Both the position numbers and the translations under genes were made by a program. Below the pieces are notes generated by a model that made no database searches, was not told the DNA's origin, and saw nothing but the letters and a program-made list of their open reading frames with translations. From positions 1-41,830 of the forward strand of contig CAKOIM010000010.1 in assembly GCA_934086815.1 (NCBI GenBank): DNA of 41,830 nucleotides. The letters run 5' to 3'. Origin of the DNA: an uncultured Bacilli bacterium. Lineage in GTDB: Bacteria > Bacillota_I > Bacilli_A > RF39 > UBA660. Of the stretch, positions 15,330-21,565 are shown piece after piece (positions within the stretch are counted from its first letter, which is position 1; each line of letters begins with the position of its first letter).

Positions 15330-17048
15330 ATGGATAGAATAACTTTTTTATTAATAGCATTTTTTTATTATATTATTTCTATTGGGTTAGTAATACTTGT
15401 TCTTAATTTGCTTAATAGAAAAGAAAAAAAGAAGTTAAAAATGGAAATTGAAAAGTTAGAAACAGAAAAAAATATGATTGTGTCTGCGAGTATTTTATCT
15501 GAGTTTAATAAAGTCGAAGCATTAGTTAATAACGATGAAATGCGAGAAAAATTTGAAGATTGGAAAGAAAGATTCAATAAGATTAAAGATGTTGATATGC
15601 CAAAGTTTACGGATTCTTTAAATGAGATTGAAGAATTGTTTCAAAATAAAAATTATAAAGAGTTAAAGGGCTTAGTTTTAAAGGCTGATTTTGATTTAAA
15701 TAATTTAAAGACAAAAGCTGGTTATTTACTTGATGAAATTAAAGATGTGACCTTAAGTGAAGAAAGAAACAGAGAAACGATTACTAAGTTAAAAGCGACA
15801 TATCGAGAAATATTAAGTGTTTATCATGAATACGAAGAAGAATATGCGTTAGTAAAAGGGCCTATAGAATTGCAATTTGAAAATATTAGTAAGTTGTTTG
15901 AAGCTTTTGAAAATGCTATGGAAAATAATATGTATACGGAAGTAGGTAGAATAGTAAAAGGCATATCTGATGTTTTAGATAATTTAAAAGTAGTAATAGA
16001 TGAGACTAGACCTATTATTATGATTGGAAAGAATTTAATTCCGAAAAAGCAAGAAGATATTAAAAATATATCAGAAAAAATGATGAAGGAAGGTTACAAC
16101 TTAGAGTATCTAAACATTGATTATAATATAGAAGAAGCTAATAAAAAGATTTTGGATATCTTTCAGAGATTAAATGTCTTAAATGTCGAAGATTCTTTAT
16201 TTGAATTAAAAACTATGTTAGATTATTTTGATTCGTTGTATAATGATTTTGATAAAGAAAGAATAAGCAAGAAGATTTATGAAGATTATAGTCGAAGTAT
16301 ACTTATAAAAGCAACTAAATTAGAAAAAGTAAATAATGAACTATACAAAAAAATTGGTGATATTAAATATAGTTATGATTTAAGTGATGAAGAGGTATCG
16401 GTGATACCTGAAATAAAACAGGAAATTATGAGTATACGCGGGTCTTATGATAAAGTTGTGGATATTGCCAGAAGTAAGATGATGGCTTATTCGAAATTAG
16501 CTCGAGAAATGGAAAACATTAATTCGAGACTAATTAAAACTGAAGAAAAATTAAATGGAGCTTTAAAAACTTTAGGAAGTTTAAAAGAAGATGAATTACG
16601 AGCAAGAGAACAATTAGATGAAATAAAGAAAATATTAAATCAAAGTAAGGAAAAGGTAAGATCATTTAAATTACCTTGTATTCCTAAAAATTATTATGTC
16701 GAACTTGCTGAAGCTATGGAAGCAATTAATGTTTTAATAAAAGAGTTGGATAAAAGACCTATTTCAATAAAAACCTTGAATTTACGGGTAGATACGGCCA
16801 GAGATTTAGTTTTAAAAGTTTATAATACTATTAATGAGACTATAAAAACTGCGGCGATGGCTGAGGCTGCTATAGTTTATGGAAATAGATATCGTGTAAC
16901 TAATAGGGAAGTTGACTTTGGTTTAGTAAAAGCTGAAAATGCGTTTTTGAAAGGAAATTTTAAAAATAGTTTAGAAAATGCTATAAGTGCGATTAATATA
17001 ATTGAACCGGGAATACATAAAAAATTGTTGGAACAAGCAAAAAGCTAG
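15330..17048 (+). CDS. ezrA: Septation ring formation regulator EzrA
   Basis: 572 residues from the ATG at 15330, preceded by GTGGTGAATC; the longer frame upstream of this has no support. One transmembrane helix at about residues 5-25 leads straight into a Lys/Glu-rich, almost entirely helical cytoplasmic region of spectrin-like coiled coils. Near the C-terminus AIVYGNRYR matches the QNR patch of EzrA, followed by a helical end LENAISAINIIEPGIHKKL that matches the family. EzrA binds FtsZ, limits aberrant Z rings and helps link division to wall synthesis in Bacilli. Length is close to the B. subtilis protein (about 560). The following nifZ gene starts 12 bp later. The ezrA-nifZ-thiI order resembles that in B. 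subtilis. Confidence 0.92.
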   Translation: MDRITFLLIAFFYYIISIGLVILVLNLLNRKEKKKLKMEIEKLETEKNMIVSASILSEFNKVEALVNNDEMREKFEDWKERFNKIKDVDMPKFTDSLNEIEELFQNKNYKELKGLVLKADFDLNNLKTKAGYLLDEIKDVTLSEERNRETITKLKATYREILSVYHEYEEEYALVKGPIELQFENISKLFEAFENAMENNMYTEVGRIVKGISDVLDNLKVVIDETRPIIMIGKNLIPKKQEDIKNISEKMMKEGYNLEYLNIDYNIEEANKKILDIFQRLNVLNVEDSLFELKTMLDYFDSLYNDFDKERISKKIYEDYSRSILIKATKLEKVNNELYKKIGDIKYSYDLSDEEVSVIPEIKQEIMSIRGSYDKVVDIARSKMMAYSKLAREMENINSRLIKTEEKLNGALKTLGSLKEDELRAREQLDEIKKILNQSKEKVRSFKLPCIPKNYYVELAEAMEAINVLIKELDKRPISIKTLNLRVDTARDLVLKVYNTINETIKTAAMAEAAIVYGNRYRVTNREVDFGLVKAENAFLKGNFKNSLENAISAINIIEPGIHKKLLEQAKS

Positions 17049-17060
17049 GGAGGAATAAAA

Positions 17061-18185
17061 GTGATATATTTAGATTATAGTGCAACTACGCCAATATCTT
17101 ATGAAGTTTTGGATACCATATCTAAAGTAAGTAAAGATTTTATTGGTAATCCTAATTCTATTCATGCACTTGGGAAAAATTCTAAAAAGTTAATGGATAG
17201 TGCTACAAAACAAATTGCTGATATTCTAGGTGTTAATTCATCTGAAATTATTTATACGAGCGGAGCAACAGAATGTAATAATATGGCATTAATTGGTATT
17301 GCTCTTGCTAATCATAAAAAGGGTAAACATATAATTGTTTCTAAGCTAGAGCATCCATCTATTTATGGTATATGTAATTACTTAGAAAGTATAGGTTTTG
17401 AAATTAGTTATGTAAAAAATGATAGTGATGGTTTAATTGATTTTGATGATTTAAAAAAATTAGTTAGAGATGATACAATTTTAGTTAGTATATGTGCAGT
17501 TAATTCAGAAATAGGAATAAGACAACCATTAAAAATGATAAGACAAATAATTAAAAAAGAAAATATTGGAACTGTACTTCATTCGGATATGTCTCAAGCT
17601 GTTGGGAAAATTTCAATTAATATGCGTGATGTTGATTTGGCGACGATGACTGGCGAAAAAATTTTTGGCCCTAAAGGAATAGGAATCTTATATAAAAGTA
17701 GTATGGTTAAGTTAACTCCTTTGTTTTATGGAAGTGATGCGAACAATTTAAGACCTGGGACACCTGTTCTTCCTTTAATAGCTGCAATGTCTAAAGCAAT
17801 GCGACTTGCTAATGATAATATTGAAAAAAAAGAAAGGTTTATAAATCTATTAAATAATAAGATCATTACTGAACTAAAAACTTATGAAAATATAATTATA
17901 AATAATACTAAATATTCTATTCCTCATGTGATAAACATAAGTGTTTTAGATGTTATGCCTGAGGTTTTAGTTAATGCTTTATCAGAAAAAGAAATTTATG
18001 TAAGTACTAATACAGCATGTCACAGTAAAGAAATGTCAACGAGTGTTATGGCTTTATATAATGATTCGAAAAGGGCTAAACATACTATAAGAATTAGTTT
18101 ATCTCATGCGACAACTACGGAAGAAATTAATAATTTTTTAAAGGCTTTTAAAGAAGTTTATAATAGGTTAAGTAATTTAAAATAA
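17061..18185 (+). CDS. nifZ: Cysteine desulfurase (NifZ/IscS-like, sulfur donor for ThiI)
   Basis: 374 residues, class V aminotransferase fold, starting at GTG after AGGGAGGAAT. IYLDYSATTP opens the protein; GATECNNMAL, HSDMSQAVGKI and GPKGIGILY follow. The catalytic Cys is Cys320 in NTACHSKE; the PLP Lys is Lys200. The residue before that Lys is Glu (TGEKI), where most relatives have His (SxHK). It takes sulfur from cysteine as an enzyme persulfide. In B. subtilis the enzyme beside thiI supplies ThiI for 4-thiouridine in tRNA. Here the four-unit repeat array lies between nifZ and thiI, and nifZ ends at a terminator. The gene name follows this neighbourhood; a general IscS role is possible. 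Confidence 0.85.
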   Translation: MIYLDYSATTPISYEVLDTISKVSKDFIGNPNSIHALGKNSKKLMDSATKQIADILGVNSSEIIYTSGATECNNMALIGIALANHKKGKHIIVSKLEHPSIYGICNYLESIGFEISYVKNDSDGLIDFDDLKKLVRDDTILVSICAVNSEIGIRQPLKMIRQIIKKENIGTVLHSDMSQAVGKISINMRDVDLATMTGEKIFGPKGIGILYKSSMVKLTPLFYGSDANNLRPGTPVLPLIAAMSKAMRLANDNIEKKERFINLLNNKIITELKTYENIIINNTKYSIPHVINISVLDVMPEVLVNALSEKEIYVSTNTACHSKEMSTSVMALYNDSKRAKHTIRISLSHATTTEEINNFLKAFKEVYNRLSNLK

Positions 18186-18208
18186 GAAGATAAATATTTT
18201 CTTTTTTT
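18184..18208 (+). terminator. Terminator of the ezrA-nifZ transcript
   Basis: Stem AAGAAGAT/ATTTTCTT (8 bp, one G-T) with loop AAAT, followed by seven Ts at 18202-18208. It overlaps the nifZ stop codon and separates nifZ from the repeat array, whose first -35 box begins at 18210. Confidence 0.65.
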
Positions 18209-18209
18209 A

Positions 18210-18238
18210 TTGCTTTTTAAATATATATTATGTATAAT
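18210..18238 (+). promoter_or_regulatory. Sense promoter, unit 1
   Basis: TTGCTT (18210-18215), 17-bp spacer, TATAAT (18233-18238). The surrounding sequence differs from the other units, yet both hexamers and the spacing are kept. The expected transcript starts near 18245, one base before the first complementary arm. Confidence 0.75.
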
Positions 18239-18328
18239 AGATTTTGTTGCCTAAGTGGTAGTTCCTACCTAGGGAGATCAGCTTATTTCAAACCTTAAAA
18301 TCAGGGGGAGAAAGGCAGGTGCTAGGTT

Positions 18329-18397
18329 ATGAAAAGAGAAGGAATTCTTTTAATCATAATAATTTTATTAATTATAGTAATACTAAGATTAATATAA
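18329..18397 (+). CDS. 22-residue hydrophobic peptide, candidate type I toxin, unit 1
   Basis: ATG-TAA reading frame of 22 codons: MKRE, Gly, then a run of Ile, Leu and Val, ending LRLI. The core is long enough for one membrane helix and has charges only at the ends, like membrane-acting type I toxins (Ibs, Fst, TisB groups), though I see no direct homology. AGGTG at 18317-18321 is a ribosome site 7 nt from the ATG. ACCTAG at 18267-18272 is complementary to CTAGGT at 18322-18327, directly before the start codon, so the leader can hide the initiation region. It has Gly at residue 5 where the other copies have Val. Toxicity is inferred, not shown. Confidence 0.7.
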   Translation: MKREGILLIIIILLIIVILRLI

Positions 18398-18478
18398 AAA
18401 AATGACACTAACCTTAAATATTAGGTGTAGTGTCTACAAAAAACTTAACGTAGGCATTACCCGCTTGGGTAACCTTAC
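18396..18478 (-). ncRNA. Predicted antisense RNA, unit 1
   Basis: The - strand promoter is TTGCAA (18513-18508), 17-bp spacer, TATAAT (18490-18485), giving a start near 18478. The RNA would have a first hairpin (stem TTACCC/GGGTAA, closed outside by GTAAGG/CCTAC with small bulges) and a second hairpin at 18434-18404 (GACACTA/TAGTGTC plus ACCT/AGGT) followed by a U run encoded by 18402-18396. The length is about 83 nt. It covers the stop codon and 3' flank of the peptide gene, so it can pair with the sense mRNA. Confidence 0.65.
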
Positions 18479-18573
18479 AGTTTCATTATATTTGAAATAA
18501 AGAATAATTGCAATAGCAAATTCATTAATTCAAACATTCTTTAAAAAAGTTTTTTTTATTGTTTAATTTTCAC

Positions 18574-18602
18574 TTGTAATTTTAGTATATATAAAGTATA
18601 AT
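18574..18602 (+). promoter_or_regulatory. Sense promoter, unit 2
   Basis: TTGTAA (18574-18579), 17-bp spacer, TATAAT (18597-18602). Start expected near 18609, immediately before the 5' arm of this unit. Confidence 0.75.
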
Positions 18603-18691
18603 AAATTTCGTTATCTAAGTGGTAGTGCCTACCTAGGGAGATCAGCTTATTTCAATCCTTATTTCAGGGGGAGAAAGGCAGGTGCTAGGTT

Positions 18692-18760
18692 ATGAAAAGA
18701 GAAGTAATTCTTTTAATCACAATAATTTTATTAATTATAGTAATACTAAGATTAATATAA
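18692..18760 (+). CDS. 22-residue hydrophobic peptide, candidate type I toxin, unit 2
   Basis: Same frame as in the other units, with Val at residue 5 and Thr at residue 10 (others have Ile at 10). The Thr comes from a single C at 18720 and is the only amino-acid difference from units 3 and 4. SD AGGTG with a 7-nt spacing is kept, as is the CTAGGT block before the ATG. The leader arm has GTTATC where units 3 and 4 have GTTACC. Confidence 0.7.
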   Translation: MKREVILLITIILLIIVILRLI

Positions 18761-18838
18761 AAAATGACACTAACCTTAAATATTAGGTGTAGTGTCTATT
18801 AAAACAACCGTAGGCATTACCCACTTGGGTAACCTTAC
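18759..18838 (-). ncRNA. Predicted antisense RNA, unit 2
   Basis: - strand promoter TTGCAA (18873-18868), 17-bp spacer, TATAAT (18850-18845); start near 18838. Terminator hairpin 18796-18766 followed by a U run encoded by 18764-18759. About 80 nt. Confidence 0.65.
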
Positions 18839-18932
18839 AGTTCCATTATATTTGAAATAAAGAATAATTGCAATAGCAAATTCATTAACTCAAACATTCT
18901 TTAAAAAAGTTTTTTTATTGTTTAATTTTCAC

Positions 18933-18961
18933 TTGCAATTTTAGTATATATAAAGTATAAT
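18933..18961 (+). promoter_or_regulatory. Sense promoter, unit 3
   Basis: TTGCAA (18933-18938), 17-bp spacer, TATAAT (18956-18961). Start expected near 18968. Confidence 0.75.
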
Positions 18962-19051
18962 AAATTCCGTTACCTAAGTGGTAGTGCCTACCTAGGGAGA
19001 TCAGCTTATTTCAAACCTTAAAATCAGGGGGAGAAAGGCAGGTGCTAGGTT

Positions 19052-19120
19052 ATGAAAAGAGAAGTAATTCTTTTAATCATAATAATTTTATTAATTATAG
19101 TAATACTAAGATTAATATAA
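19052..19120 (+). CDS. 22-residue hydrophobic peptide, candidate type I toxin, unit 3
   Basis: Encodes the same peptide as unit 4: MKREV, an Ile/Leu/Val core, and LRLI at the end. The ORF, leader and 3' hairpin are identical in DNA to unit 4. SD and start-masking block are as in unit 1. Confidence 0.7.
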   Translation: MKREVILLIIIILLIIVILRLI

Positions 19121-19198
19121 AAAATGACACTAACCTTAAATATTAGGTGTAGTGTCTATTAAAACAACCGTAGGCATTACCCACTTGGGTAACCTTAC
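19119..19198 (-). ncRNA. Predicted antisense RNA, unit 3
   Basis: - strand promoter TTGCAA (19233-19228), 17-bp spacer, TATAAT (19210-19205); start near 19198. Terminator hairpin 19156-19126 plus U run. About 80 nt, identical to the unit 2 RNA. Confidence 0.65.
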
Positions 19199-19292
19199 AG
19201 TTCCATTATATTTGAAATAAAGAATAATTGCAATAGCAAATTCATTAACTCAAACATTCTTTAAAAAAGTTTTTTTATTGTTTAATTTTCAC

Positions 19293-19321
19293 TTGCAATT
19301 TTAGTATATATAAAGTATAAT
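19293..19321 (+). promoter_or_regulatory. Sense promoter, unit 4
   Basis: TTGCAA (19293-19298), 17-bp spacer, TATAAT (19316-19321). Start expected near 19328. Confidence 0.75.
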
Positions 19322-19411
19322 AAATTCCGTTACCTAAGTGGTAGTGCCTACCTAGGGAGATCAGCTTATTTCAAACCTTAAAATCAGGGGGAGAAAGGCA
19401 GGTGCTAGGTT

Positions 19412-19480
19412 ATGAAAAGAGAAGTAATTCTTTTAATCATAATAATTTTATTAATTATAGTAATACTAAGATTAATATAA
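19412..19480 (+). CDS. 22-residue hydrophobic peptide, candidate type I toxin, unit 4
   Basis: Same peptide as unit 3. The sequence between the 3' hairpin and the downstream arm differs from units 2 and 3 (CCCAAAAAAA instead of TTAAAACAA), and the unit then diverges after its antisense promoter near 19605, which marks the right edge of the array. Confidence 0.7.
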   Translation: MKREVILLIIIILLIIVILRLI

Positions 19481-19559
19481 AAAATGACACTAACCTTAAA
19501 TATTAGGTGTAGTGTCTACCCAAAAAAACCGTAGGCATTACCCACTTGGGTAACCTTAC
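19479..19559 (-). ncRNA. Predicted antisense RNA, unit 4
   Basis: - strand promoter TTGCAA (19594-19589), 17-bp spacer, TATAAT (19571-19566); start near 19559. The spacer has two changes from the other units but its length is kept. Terminator hairpin 19516-19486 plus U run. About 81 nt. Confidence 0.65.
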
Positions 19560-19669
19560 AGTTTCATTATATTTGAAATGGATAATAATTGCAATAGCAA
19601 ATCTAAATATATGTAGATTTTTTTTAAAATACTTTTTATAATTTAGATCATTTTCTCAGCGTTTTATAA

Positions 19670-19712
19670 TAGACATTTTCAAGGCCTTTTGATATAATTG
19701 TTTATATCAAAA
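19670..19712 (+). promoter_or_regulatory. thiI promoter with an overlapping inverted repeat
   Basis: TAGACA (19670-19675), a 17-bp spacer ending TGA, and TATAAT (19693-19698). A perfect 10-bp inverted repeat TTTTGATATA (19687-19696) and TATATCAAAA (19703-19712), loop ATTGTT, overlaps the -10 box and start site. It could be an operator or a small 5' hairpin. The SD GAGGAGG follows at 19719-19725. Confidence 0.65.
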
Positions 19713-19732
19713 ATTGATGAGGAGGTTTGTGA

Positions 19733-20917
19733 ATGGACCAAGTAATTATAATAAAATATGGAGAGTTAAACACAAAAAAAGATAATAAAAATTTTTTTAT
19801 AAATAGATTAAAAGAAAATATTACTAAATCGATGGAAGGTTTAGAATATGGTATACATTATGATTTTGGTCGAATGTTTATAAAATGTGAAGATAATAAT
19901 GAAGCATTAAAACGTTTGCAAAATATATTTGGGATTCATGAAATTGCTATAGGATATGTTAGTGTTTATACGGATATTGAAGATATAAAAGAATTAGCTA
20001 TAGATTTGGTGAAAATTAGAAATTTTAAAACTTTTAAAGTTAATACAAAAAGAAGTAATAAAGAATATCCTTTAACGAGCATGGAAGTAAGCAAAATTGT
20101 AGGTGGAGCTTTGCTTAAAAGTATAAAGGATATTAGTGTAGATGTTCATAATCCTGAGTTAAATGTAAATATTGAAATAAGAAAGTCAGAAGTTATCTAT
20201 TATTTTGATAGCTTTAAAGCCTTGGGAGGTTATCCGGTTGGAACTTTAGGAAAAGGATTACTTATGCTTAGTGGGGGAATTGATTCGCCAGTTGCGGGAT
20301 ATTTAACTATTAAAAGGGGTGTAATGTTAGAGGCAATATATTTTGAAAGTCCTCCACATACAAGTGATGAAGCAAAAGAAAAAGTAAAGAAGTTATGTCA
20401 AGTATTAGCTAAATATAATACAAGAATTAAATTACATGTAATTAATTTTACAGAAATACAAGAAGCAATACTTAAAAATATTGAACATAATTATTTGATT
20501 ACGATTATGCGAAGAATGATGTATAGAATTAGTGCAATTGTAGCAAGTAGAAGCAACTGTAATATTTTAGTTAATGGGGAATCTATTGGGCAAGTAGCTA
20601 GTCAAACATTGTCAAGTATGAGAGCTATAAATGAAGTTGTAAAAATGCCTGTTATTAGACCTGTTGCTTGTTTTGATAAATTAGAAATAATTGAGATTGC
20701 AAAAAGAATTGGTACATATGAGATTTCTACACTTCCATATGAAGATTGTTGTACAGTATTTGTTCCTAAACATCCGATCATTAATCCAAGTGCTTTATTA
20801 TGTCGAGAATATGAAAAACTAATTCCGTATGAAGAATTAATTTATAGAGCTATAAAAAAACATGAAGTTATAATTATTAATCAAGAAGAAAAAAATGAAT
20901 ATGATGATATTCTTTAG
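19733..20917 (+). CDS. thiI: tRNA 4-thiouridine synthetase ThiI
   Basis: 394 residues. The N-terminal ferredoxin-like and THUMP domains (about 1-165, starting VIIIKYGELNTKKDN) bind tRNA. The PP-loop ATPase domain has SGGIDSPVAGYL at residue 180 and ends with PYEDCCTVFVPKHP. No C-terminal rhodanese domain is present, as in B. subtilis ThiI, so sulfur would come directly from the NifZ-type desulfurase. It forms s4U8 in tRNA, and in some bacteria also serves thiamine thiazole synthesis. Unlike the usual arrangement, it has its own promoter and is separated from nifZ by the 1.4-kb array. Strong SD GAGGAGG. Confidence 0.95.
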   Translation: MDQVIIIKYGELNTKKDNKNFFINRLKENITKSMEGLEYGIHYDFGRMFIKCEDNNEALKRLQNIFGIHEIAIGYVSVYTDIEDIKELAIDLVKIRNFKTFKVNTKRSNKEYPLTSMEVSKIVGGALLKSIKDISVDVHNPELNVNIEIRKSEVIYYFDSFKALGGYPVGTLGKGLLMLSGGIDSPVAGYLTIKRGVMLEAIYFESPPHTSDEAKEKVKKLCQVLAKYNTRIKLHVINFTEIQEAILKNIEHNYLITIMRRMMYRISAIVASRSNCNILVNGESIGQVASQTLSSMRAINEVVKMPVIRPVACFDKLEIIEIAKRIGTYEISTLPYEDCCTVFVPKHPIINPSALLCREYEKLIPYEELIYRAIKKHEVIIINQEEKNEYDDIL

Positions 20918-20933
20918 AAAGATGGTGACTTAA

Positions 20934-21284
20934 ATGACAGATAATTTTTGTGCTAAGACAGCTTCTATTTGGCAATTTATAGGATATGGTTTATTTGCTT
21001 TAAAAATAGTTATACCTCTTATTGTCATAATATTGGGAATAATGGATTTTGCAAAAGCTGTTGTTCGTTCAGATGATAATGCTAATAGAAATGCATCTAT
21101 TACTTTAATTCAAAGATTTATTTTAGCAGTTTGTATATTTTTTGTTCCGACAATAGTTCATATTGTAATTGGGTTAGTAAGTGATTTAACTAAAACAAAA
21201 GATAGTATAGAAGCATGTGAAACATGTTTATTAAAACCTGTCGGAGATAATTGCGAAAATTTAAAAGCAAAGCGTAATAAATAA
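20934..21284 (+). CDS. Small Cys-rich two-helix membrane protein, pilin-like
   Basis: 116 residues with two membrane helices: LFALKIVIPLIVIILGIMDF and RFILAVCIFFVPTIVHIVIG. A Cys near the N-terminus and a C-terminal Cys-x2-Cys-x8-Cys motif (CETCLLKPVGDNC) flank them. The whole protein aligns with the last 116 residues of the 24517-25659 protein, including PLxxIxxGxxDxAKAV and the cysteines. The two-helix layout recalls VirB2/TrbC-type pilins and similar proteins in mycoplasmas, but no transfer genes are nearby, so the role is unknown. It starts with a GATGGTGAC ribosome site 17 bp after thiI and is likely co-transcribed with it. Confidence 0.7.
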   Translation: MTDNFCAKTASIWQFIGYGLFALKIVIPLIVIILGIMDFAKAVVRSDDNANRNASITLIQRFILAVCIFFVPTIVHIVIGLVSDLTKTKDSIEACETCLLKPVGDNCENLKAKRNK

Positions 21285-21318
21285 TTGTTTTTTGAACATA
21301 ATAGTAGTGGTGAGATAT

Positions 21319-21519
21319 ATGAATAAACTAAATGACTACTACTATAAAGGGTATGATATTACAAATAAAAATAGATTAGAAAAAATAGCGATGGAGTTAT
21401 TAAATCCTTATGGTTATAATTTAGAAAGTAATGAAAGAAGAGTAAGAAATATGGATTATGAAGTAACACATACCAACCAAAACAGCGTAAAAAATGGAGA
21501 ATATTTGGAAAAAAGATAG
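21319..21519 (+). CDS. Small hypothetical protein
   Basis: 66 residues from the ATG at 21319, preceded by GTGGTGAGAT; the frame is open from 21292 but without a ribosome site. It is charged and soluble, with many Tyr, Asn and Glu residues (DYYYKGYDI, NPYGYNLESNERRVRNMDYE), and no cysteines or membrane segment. I recognise no domain. The good ribosome site and the position between two expressed genes favour a real gene. It may end the thiI transcript. Confidence 0.5.
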   Translation: MNKLNDYYYKGYDITNKNRLEKIAMELLNPYGYNLESNERRVRNMDYEVTHTNQNSVKNGEYLEKR

Positions 21520-21545
21520 TCATTTATTCTTTTTTTTTGTATAAT
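21517..21545 (+). promoter_or_regulatory. Candidate ackA promoter
   Basis: TAGTCA (21517-21522), a 17-bp T-rich spacer, and TATAAT (21540-21545). The -35 is a 4/6 match, the -10 perfect. The T-rich spacer may also serve as a weak terminator for the gene before it. Confidence 0.4.
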
Positions 21546-21565
21546 AAGTTTTAGAGGTGAAGAAA

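Larger units (their letters stand above)
18210..19605. repeat. Tandem array of four ~360-bp type I toxin-antitoxin-like units
   Basis: Four head-to-tail units; the ORF starts are 363, 360 and 360 bp apart. Each unit contains, in order: a sense promoter; a 23-nt arm (18246-18268, 18610-18632, 18969-18991, 19329-19351); a leader with SD; a 22-codon ORF; a hairpin that is a terminator on the - strand; a 24-nt arm complementary to the first (18450-18473, 18810-18833, 19170-19193, 19531-19554); and a convergent - strand promoter. The two arms pair along 23 positions with one bulge in units 2-4, and 22 of 23 in unit 1. Sequence 18721-19158 is identical to 19081-19518, showing very recent duplication. 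A weak CTTT-AAAG hairpin plus T run (about 18540, 18900, 19260) could end the sense RNA. No transposase, phage gene or CRISPR is nearby. Confidence 0.9.

Noticed and set aside
18246..18272. tRNA-like or riboswitch-like hairpin in the array leader
   Set aside because: No cloverleaf or CCA end and no known riboswitch core; the pairing with the downstream arm explains the conserved sequence better.
18210..19605. CRISPR array or transposon repeats
   Set aside because: Units are ~360 bp, carry an ORF and promoters, have no spacer-like variable segments, and there is no Cas gene, transposase or terminal inverted repeat of an IS.
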